Source: Argopecten irradians (taxonomy: Eukaryota > Mollusca > Bivalvia > Pectinida > Pectinidae). Taken from it: a stretch of 64,000 bases of DNA. The stretch spans positions 40,129,882 through 40,193,881 of the forward strand of contig NC_091145.1 in the NCBI RefSeq assembly GCF_041381155.1. The letters are read 5' to 3'. Below, piece by piece: positions 56,113 to 64,000 of this stretch; the stretch's first letter is position 1; every line of letters begins with the position of its first letter. The position numbers were made by a program, and so were the translations under genes. The notes beneath the pieces were generated by a model. The model searched no databases, had not been told where the DNA came from, and saw only the letters and a program-made list of their open reading frames with translations.

Positions 56113-59100
56113 ATGAATAGAGAACAGAAAAAGAGGATAACACAGAATATCACGTGTTTGAAGGAGAGACTAATCGACCTTGACCCAATCCTCGACCTTC
56201 TGATCGAGAGGGATGTTCTGACCATTGACCACAGGAGTAGGATCGAGCAGATCACTAGCCCGACCCCCCAGAGGAAGTTTAACGAGTTTATATCGGTGCT
56301 GCTGGCCTCCCCCGAGCCCTCGGCCTACCATGTGTTTATAGAGGCCTTACAGGATGAGAGACATTACTTTATTGTGGATAAACTACAGAACACCGTCGTC
56401 AAGGAGGGTGAGTACCACTTTCTGTACATGGTGTCCACATTCAGTGTAATAGTTGAATGTCATTGACTACATTCAGATGTAGGTAATGCTTATAGCATAA
56501 TAAACCTCAATGCTGCTGTTTTTGCCTGAGGAGACACGATATGATACCCGGGCCCACTTTCATGAACATTTCTGAAATTTAGGGAATTCTTTACGTCAAA
56601 ATTTCTTAGAGGAAAGGATTACAGAAGTTAAGGAACCTTCCTAAAATATGTAATGCTTTCCTATGGAAAATTTTAAGTTAAGGAATTCCTTAAATTTAAG
56701 GAATGTTCGTGAAGCTGGGTCTTGATCGAGGCAAATAATTAATGCATTACCTCGGACACCATGCGGCAATGTCAGTATCCTTTATTCTGGATAAGAGCAA
56801 TGTTTATAATTAAGTTACTATTGACTAAGGTCTGCTGCTGTTTACTATTATGTTATTGTATTAAGTCTAGAAATTGCATGTCTCCAGTTGATGGATGAGA
56901 AGTGGTGTGTTCTAATGCTTATGTAGCATTTGTAAAGCCCTAAATATACTATAATAAACTATTGTATGGCGAACTTTAGTATTGTACACAGGTGTTAACA
57001 CCACACAGGTGAGCTGTTACCGTTATTATCATTTCAGAGGTTTATAGAGTGTAATCAAATATCAGACAGGTGAAAGCCCCCTATATAAATCTGCTCTACT
57101 AGGGTTATGGTTTGCGATTATATATGCGAAATGCATGCAGATTTTCTGAAAAGTACGTATGCATACATGCATGTAGGTTAGAGGTGACGTATTTTGGTGC
57201 GCCCTAGAATTTTTGCGTTGTAGCATGGCTAAGCTCGTTACTTTTATCTGTATTTAGCAGAATATTAATAAGAACATGCAATCTCAAAAATGTGTTTGCT
57301 TTGAAATAATTACAAAATATACTGTAAGGTATAGAATTTATACCTGTAAGTACAAAATATACTGTAAGGTATAGTATTTATACCTGTAAGTACAAAATAT
57401 ACTGTAAGGTGTAGTATTTATACCTTTGACGTCGACTGAATGACAATTGTAACTCGCAATCCAGAAACCGGACGCTTCCTTCGTGATTTTAGTTTCTTTT
57501 GTCCCCTTTCAGCTTAGACCAAACACATCTGATAATCATGTCAATGTGGTGTTCTTAAGGTCCTGTAAGTAAAGGTTATAGAATGGCCTTTGAGAGGTTG
57601 GAAGTACGGTATATGCAATAAATACCATTATCTCACTTTCTATTGTTTGTTGTTATGAAGACAGAATTCCTTTATTGTTATTAATTTACCGTCCTCTGAT
57701 TCCTATTAAGATCATTCAACTCTCTCATTTTTTATACAACGTGTGGCACTTGTATATAGCTATCTGCTTCCTTCTTTAAATGCATAATCATCCCATTTAA
57801 AGTAGTTTTAAAAAAGTATATTTTTGAAAGTCACTGCACGTACTTGTCAAGACGGCAACTGTCATCTGATGCTACAAAATCGTGGAATTTAACTGTATTC
57901 ACAATTATTTCTGTAAGAATTTTCCTACTTTGTATCTAGAGTTTCGGTGACACACTCCTGCCCCGATATCGTTTGACATCTAGCACCACTACAGTGGCAC
58001 TACTCCCTTATTTAAGCATAGCACAAGTCATGTCCTCTGGTTTAACCATATTCTGACTGGAACTTCCCAGTTCTAAAAGGGCTAACGCATTGTGTTGATA
58101 CTACGACAGAATCGTAGATAACAACCACTCAACTTACTGGTAATGGCAGTGATTTATTTTCTCATAAACATAACAGTTGTGTAGAGAATGTAAAAATTTC
58201 ATTCATTTCACAGGTCACAAAATCTTATTTCTCTAGTCTAGTTAAATTATTCCATAGGCATCTGCTAAATACAACTGACAATTTCACAATGTAGATTCTT
58301 AGTTTAAAGTATTAAAACATACCGTTGTCCTTTCAGCTCTGATGTAGCCGTTACTTCAATAACCTAAAGTTTTAAGCGTTTTCAACATTTTACTGATATA
58401 CCCCAGATACAAAATACGTACAAAGGCACTATGGATACCAATGTACAGATATAATATAGCCATTATATTTTGCCATTCCACTAAATATATCGCTGATCAG
58501 ATACTAGTTGTCAGAACCTTAGGACCCTACACAGCACCGACTTGGACAGTTCAATTAAAGCTCTCATGTTACAATTACTTCGCGTAACTGTGGAAGTTCA
58601 AAGATACATTTCACACTGTATATATTTATGTATTATTGAATGAATGTACAAAACCAATGAAAATATGTTAACCCCCTTTCCTAATATACAACTTATAAAG
58701 AATTACGCAATTTATAAAACAGTGAAATGACCACAGTTCTAAACTTGGCATACAGTATTTCGACATAAATAGAAATCCTCGTAAAACTGATTGGCTGTGA
58801 AGTCAAAAGTGATAAAGAATTGGAATGTGTATGCTCATGGTGCCGGGCAGTGACGGAATACTTGAATAGAGTTTCATAACACTGTCGCAGTTTATAGTTG
58901 GTTACGCTGGGCTATGTACTAGAACCGTAATACTGTAGATTTATGCTACATGACACACCACCGGGTCTAAGGTAGACTTAATAAGTAAATCGTTAAAGTT
59001 AACAAAAGGTATATACAAATGAAAAGTGGCGTCTTTCGTTACCTGTACACAACTTGTTACAAAATTGGATGTAAGTTGTACATGATTATTATATGATTGA

Positions 59101-60551
59101 TGTAAGGTATGATATAATGATATAGTGTGTGGTTTAGAAGTGACCTTAATTAACACGTCGTATATTGCTATGACGTTTTTATATGACAGTTACCATGATG
59201 ATGTTGTAGGTCCGTACATGAACTCCAGACCTTCCTCCTACATACCCGGAAGTCGCGAGCCGAGACCTCCTAGTCGTCAGCTAAGCAACAGTATCCAGGT
59301 AAAATTAATTGTCTGTTCCTTGTAGTAAACAGCTCAACGTCCCTTTCATCCAAGTATGATTATAATAAGCCAGAGAATGATACTGTTGGCGAAGTAAATG
59401 AATATTTCATAAACTGTGTTTTGAAATCAACTTTGGACAGTTATTACACATATCAGGAGATATCAACGAGACACTACACATTATTCCATAACACGTTCAC
59501 AACAACAAACATACAAATAGAGCAAACTTTACCAGAGCGGATGAAGAACTCATCACACACGCCATATAGTTTGCTAATGATAAGCCTAAATGACTGAAGC
59601 CAAGAATAGTTACGAAGATAACAGACAATTCGTGAGCTACAGAATTATTAAATTGATTTCTGACTGATATATATTTGCTTCATTGGTTTGTTCCAGACGA
59701 GAGTCGTGAATGATGGCGGCGCTGCAGCTTCCGGTCCACACCGCACCAATACAGTTGTCCATCACGATCTGGCCTCTCAAATGAATAACGTCTTGTCGGA
59801 ATTCTGTCAAAAAATGACGGAAAACTTCGCCGTCCAGTTAGAAAAGGAGCGACGCCATACCCAGGAAGACATGGATAGACGAATGGAGGAGAGGTTTTCT
59901 GTGTTTCAGAAAGAGTGGAGTGATCAGAAAGAGGAACTACTTCAGAGGAATGAGGACGCGATCAACCATCTCCAGGAGTGTGTGGACAAGTTACACGAGT
60001 CTAATCAGGAGTACCAGCGTCTCCGGGAGAAGTATGAACAGCTGAAGGACATGCAGCGTGATATACGTGACAAGGAGAACGAGAGATGGCAGAAACTCAC
60101 TCAGTCCAACATGGACAATGTGCTTCTACGGAAGGAAAACGACGAACTGCGTCGCAGAATCACCGGACTCCAGGACCAGGTTCTAGATCTAAATGGGGAA
60201 GTGCGAGTTGCCAAGGACAACGAGCATCAAGATAGAGTGGAGATAGAACGACTGACCGCAGAAAACGCGAGACTGGAACGAGAATTGGAAGAAAAGGGAA
60301 GAGAAGCAGAAAAAATCCAACGAGAAGCTGAGGAGATGTATTGTAGACTTCAGACAGATATGTTGACACAGAGGAAGGCTTACACTCCGGACGGAGACGA
60401 GTACAAACAGGCACTGGAGAGACAAAACACAAAACTAGACGCAATATTCGCCGCCATGGATGACCTCAAATCCCAGGAAAAGAAGGTCATGGTTCCACGT
60501 ACAGTGACAATAGGCGGAAACGTACGAGGTTCGAAGGCAACCAAAAAATAA
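56113..60551 (+). CDS. CARD and coiled-coil protein (about 412 aa)
   Basis: Coding exons are 56113-56407, 59210-59298 and 59697-60551 (stop TAA). The borders are G|GTGAGT, TGTAG|GTCCG, CAG|GTAAAA and TTCCAG|ACG, and the phases join to 413 codons. ATG at 56113 is the first in the frame and starts the domain, MNREQKKRITQNITCLKERL. Residues 1 to about 95 look like a CARD: six amphipathic helices with ILDLLIERDVLT, then PQRKFNEFISVLLASPEPSA and YHVFIEALQ. A short Pro/Ser linker in exon 2 (NSRPSSYIPGSREPRPPSRQ) follows. From about residue 150 to 380 there is a long, highly charged Glu/Lys/Arg/Gln coiled coil. The tail is basic (GGNVRGSKATKK). The layout suggests an oligomerising adaptor that recruits CARD partners such as caspases or innate-immune signalling proteins. 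No MAGUK or NOD domain follows, so it is not a full CARD9/11-type or NLR protein. Orthology is not assigned. Confidence 0.85.
56550..56722. mobile_element. Palindromic MITE in intron 1 of the CARD gene
   Basis: GGCCCACTTTCATGAACATT then TCTGAAATTTAGGGAATTC is inverted at the other end as GGAATTCCTTAAATTTAAGG then AATGTTCGTGAAGCTGGGTC. It is about 173 bp long, folds back almost completely and has no coding capacity. Confidence 0.75.
57311..57426. repeat. 40-bp tandem repeat x 3
   Basis: TACAAAATATACTGTAAGGT then ATAGTATTTATACCTGTAAG occurs three times, in intron 1 of the CARD gene. The rest of this intron (57427-59209) shows no further feature. Confidence 0.85.
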
Positions 60552-61813
60552 TAGTTAAATCAAAACAGTGTGTTATCGATAAAACAAATGGACTTCTTAG
60601 ATGTGTTCCTGTGTGCTTGTGGGTTTTAATCAGAAAAATCTCCGCTTTAATTGACAGATTCCCCTTCTTTAAATTTTAAGGGAAGTTTTTAACCAGATTG
60701 TCTACCATGCCAGATAAATCATTTGCCCCCGAGTCAATGATTGGAGACACTATGGAGTTTTCCTTATTAATGTAAACGATTTACTTACGGTTTTAGAGTT
60801 AATAATGAATCATTTTTCTCAGTACGTCCAACTATGAACTAGTTATATTTCGGGATATCAACCGATACACTGGCTGCGTCGCATATTTGATCAGTTATTG
60901 AGATTCTTCCTGTAGTTGTACGCATACAAAAATGTTGTTCAATACGGCGGCGCCGTGAAATCTAGCTAAATATCGCTAACGCTAAACCAAAAGGGTGTCG
61001 GCAAAACTATGTTACATTTAGTTTCTTTGTTATCTTCTGAATAGAGGCAACGGACAGAAATTAAATATTTTAAATATTGAAAATACCATAATTAAATTTA
61101 AAGCTTTATTAAAATCTACTTATTCACAGATTCAGGAAGAGCTATTGAAAAAAGGCGCGTTACACTAGTAAGGTTAGCTTTAGCGACTCAGTTATGTCAC
61201 ATAACTGTATATGAAGTTAACACTGTGAGGCGATTCTTGGAGTAATATATGGAATGCATTTATGAACTACAAACCCATATTCCACACTTTAAACTTTTAA
61301 AACAAATCGATTCCAGTGATGTGATCCACGTGTTCCTGAAGAGCATACTTTCTGTATCCATTGTCTGAGCCGCTAAATATCGACTTCCCTAAACACACAT
61401 TAAGTCAGATTGTCAGAACCATTCGAACCAAATATTGAAAATGTCTCGTAATGCAAAGAAGAGCACATTATTTCTAAATGAACAGGTATGTACGTACGCG
61501 ATGGGGATCAAGAAATGTTCAAGGTGTCTTCATCAGCTTTAATCTGTCTAACCTATACTTGGAGCCTTTAGCCCTTCGTTCTTGTTTCGTCCCTCCGACG
61601 TGCTCCGTATTCATTTTCGTTACTATATCTACAGGAGTCATCCTCCATTTTCACTTGTAGGTTTTCTTCAACAGTCAAAACTCAATCTGACCGCCTGTCG
61701 ACCATTATTTATGTTGGGGGTTCTATTCCAAGATATTTTAACCCTAATACTTTCGACAAATGGAACCTAACTTAGATTTGAAACTGACTTCTTTATTGGA
61801 ATAGCGATATTAA
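60552..61813. other. Downstream of the CARD gene, nothing firm
   Basis: 3' UTR and intergenic DNA. There is an ATG-led stretch at 61441-61485 ending CAG|GTATGT, but no following exon is found in the window, so no gene is called. Confidence 0.35.
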
Positions 61814-62207
61814 AGGCCCACTACCTTCCCGAAACGGCGTTTAATTTTTAAAATTGGAAAGTAAATCGATATCGATAATTTTGTAGAGTCGCAAAAGTTA
61901 TCAACTTACCGTAATACTATATCATCACCTCTTGAACAGTTTAATTAAAATAAATAAAATGTTAATTTCCATAACACGGGTCGTATTATGTTTCCCGCCG
62001 TCGTCCTAAATACCGCGCGGTATTTGACTATCACTGCGCCAGACGGCAAAACAGCAAATTGGCTTTCCACTATTTTCATATATTACGCAGGAAATCTTGC
62101 ATATGTTTAGTGTTGTAACCTCATCTTAGGCCATCGGTATATATTTTCTGATGTTATTAATGTTTTTAAGACACCTTTAAATTTTGCTCCGGAAAGGTAG
62201 TGGGCCT
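61814..62207. mobile_element. MITE with TTAA flanks (piggyBac-like)
   Basis: AGGCCCACTACCTTCCCG at the left and CGGAAAGGTAGTGGGCCT at the right are inverted copies with one mismatch. TTAA lies on each side (61810-61813 and 62208-62211). The element is 394 bp with no ORF. TTAA duplication is the hallmark of piggyBac-type insertion; the family is inferred from that alone. Confidence 0.75.
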
Positions 62208-62211
62208 TTAA

Positions 62212-62743
62212 ACAAATAAAATATTTACTGAGTAACAGATCGAAGACGAATGTTTATTCAAATGATCCGCACGTTCAACTGCAAAGAAACACAACTTAGA
62301 TCTAAAACATGACGAACAAGTCGGGTAGGTGGCATTTTTGGTCGGGTAATGGCGGATGCCAACATAATTGCGTTAGCGTCGTTTTCATTTGTATATTTAG
62401 ACCGAATATCACACACAAGAGTCCAATCTCAAAACTTACTATTCCCAAATTTGGTTCGTTAAAAAGAAAAACAAATAGCGAGGATAATGTGCAACATATG
62501 TTGTTGTCATTCTTTATCTTTGGGAATATTTCTCAATCTTCCATATTGGTTCCAGCTTGGAGCTGTTCCAACTTGGGAATACGTACGTTTGCACATATTT
62601 TATATTTATGAAACTCGCCTCGAAGTTTTTATTTTGCTCGCCAAGACTTATTTAGACAGATGTGCGAAATGTACTACATAGTCGTATCTTTTGGTAATGT
62701 AATTCCGCGCATCTGTCTAACTTTCTTGTTTTTGATTATCACT
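62212..62743. other. Intergenic DNA, nothing recognised
   Basis: Short ORFs only. No repeat or splice-supported exon. Confidence 0.35.
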
Positions 62744-64000
62744 CGGATTCCAACAGCACTATCCATTGTACATTGTCTTATTTACGGATTCCAACAGTAC
62801 TATCCATTGTACATTGTCTTATTTACGGATTCCAACAGCACTATCCATTGTACATTGTCTTATTTACGGATTCCAACAGCACTATCCATTGTACATTGTC
62901 TTATTTACGGATTCCAGCAGTACTATCCATTGTACATTGTCTTATTTACGGATTCCAACAGCACTATCCATTGTACATTGTCTTATTTACGGATTCCAAC
63001 AGCACTATCCATTGTACATTGTCTTATTTACGGATTCCAACAGCACTATCCATTGTACATTGTCTTATTTACGGATTCCAACAGCATTATACATTGTCTT
63101 ATTTACGGATTCCAACAGCACTATCCATTGTACATTGTCTATTTACGGATTCCAGCAGCACTATCCATTGTACATTGTCTTATTTACGGATTCCAACAGC
63201 ACTATCCATTGTACATTGTCTTATTTACGGATCACAGCACTTACATTGTCTTATTTACGGATTCCAACAGCGCTATCCATTGTACATTGTCTTATTTACG
63301 GATTCCAGCAGCACTATCCATTGTACATTGTCTTATTTACGGATTCCAACAGCACTATCCATTGTACATTGTCTTATTTACGGATTCCAACAGCACTATC
63401 CATTGTACATTGTCTTATTTACGGATTCCAACACAGCACTATCCATTGTACATTGTCTTATTTACGGATTCCAACAGCACTATCCATTGTCATTGTCTTA
63501 TTTACGGATTCCAACAGCACTATCCATTGTACATTGTCTTATTTACGGATTCCAACAGCACTATCCATTGTACATTGTCTTATTTACGGATTCCAACAGC
63601 ACTATCCATTGTACATTGTCTTATTTACGGATTCCAACAGCACTATCCATTGTACATTGTCTTATTTACGGATTCCAGCAGCACTATCCATTGTACATTG
63701 TCTTATTTACGGATTCCAACAGCACTATCCATTGTACATTGTCTTATTTACGGATTCCAACAGCACTATCCATTGTACATTGTCTTATTTACGGATTCCA
63801 ACAGCACTATCCATTGTACATTGTCTTATTTACGGATTCCAACAGCACTATCCATTGTACATTGTCTTATTTACGGATTCCAACAGCACTATCCATTGTA
63901 CATTGTCTTATTTACGGATTCCAACAGCACTATCCATTGTACATTGTCTTATTTACGGATTCCAACAGCACTATCCATTTACATTGTCTTATTTACGGAT
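62744..64000. repeat. 41-bp minisatellite, about 30 copies, running off the window
   Basis: The unit is ACGGATTCCAACAGCACTAT then CCATTGTACATTGTCTTATTT (41 bp). Variants are CCAGCAG for CCAACAG, CAGTAC for CAGCAC, and a few shortened units (near 63085, 63235 and 63490). The right edge is not reached. Confidence 0.95.

Noticed and set aside
59125-59325. 66-codon ORF beginning upstream of exon 2 of the CARD gene
   Set aside because: Only the part after the TGTAG acceptor at 59210 joins in frame to the CARD exon; the upstream portion is intron.
61441-61485. ATG-led 15-codon stretch ending CAG|GTATGT, a possible first coding exon
   Set aside because: No partner exon could be found in the remaining 2.5 kb, and the next repeats begin soon after. 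It is too short to support a gene.

Overview
The window is eukaryotic, gene-poor and crowded with repeats. It is most consistent with a bivalve mollusc nuclear genome. Genes have short exons with GT/AG introns. Interspersed repeats with hairpin ends, a poly-pyrimidine 'GTCCGTCCGTCC' leader and ~150-170 bp internal tandem modules match the pearl/HINE-type elements known from oysters and scallops. tRNA-derived SINEs and R2-like non-LTR elements are of kinds common in bivalves. The species cannot be named from the sequence.

Three protein-coding loci are supported, all on the + strand. (1) At 140-836 are the last two coding exons of a gene whose product I do not recognise. (2) At 33333-45176 is a complete six-exon TATDN2-like gene (about 2848 aa). 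A very long disordered N-terminal region encoded almost entirely by one 6.4 kb exon is joined to a C-terminal TatD nuclease domain with its metal-binding residues intact. (3) At 56113-60551 is a three-exon gene for a CARD plus coiled-coil protein (about 412 aa). No bona fide RNA gene is claimed. The tRNA-like sequences seen all sit inside repeat units.

Layout. 1-0.84 kb: gene end. 0.99-1.12 kb: tRNA-like element. 1.57-7.98 kb: satellite of a 70-bp unit that looks amplified from the tRNA-derived head of a SINE, a copy of which lies at its right edge. 8.4-14.6 kb: AT-rich intergenic DNA with several inverted-repeat elements. 14.6-19.9 kb: a hairpin-ended element split by about 4.5 kb that contains tRNA-like and SINE-like copies and a LINE reverse transcriptase relic. 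20-32.3 kb: a transposon graveyard (hairpin-ended elements, an R2-like retroelement with restriction-like endonuclease in pieces, a hAT scrap, a Tigger-like MITE). 32.55-33.26 kb: a solo LTR carrying heat-shock-element motifs and a TATA box, ending 70 bp before the first coding exon of TATDN2. 33.3-45.2 kb: TATDN2. 45.7-55.1 kb: minisatellites and nested mobile elements. 56-60.6 kb: the CARD gene. 61.8-62.2 kb: a TTAA-flanked MITE. 62.74 kb to the window end: a 41-bp minisatellite running off the edge.

The genes show no operon-like or pathway relation. The strongest observations are the LTR with a heat-shock-type promoter just upstream of TATDN2, the origin of the 6.4 kb satellite from a SINE promoter head, the unusual TATDN2 N-terminus with recurring acidic-Trp-Leu-Leu motifs and a Cys/Trp cluster, and hairpin-ended elements that share termini but carry unrelated cores.
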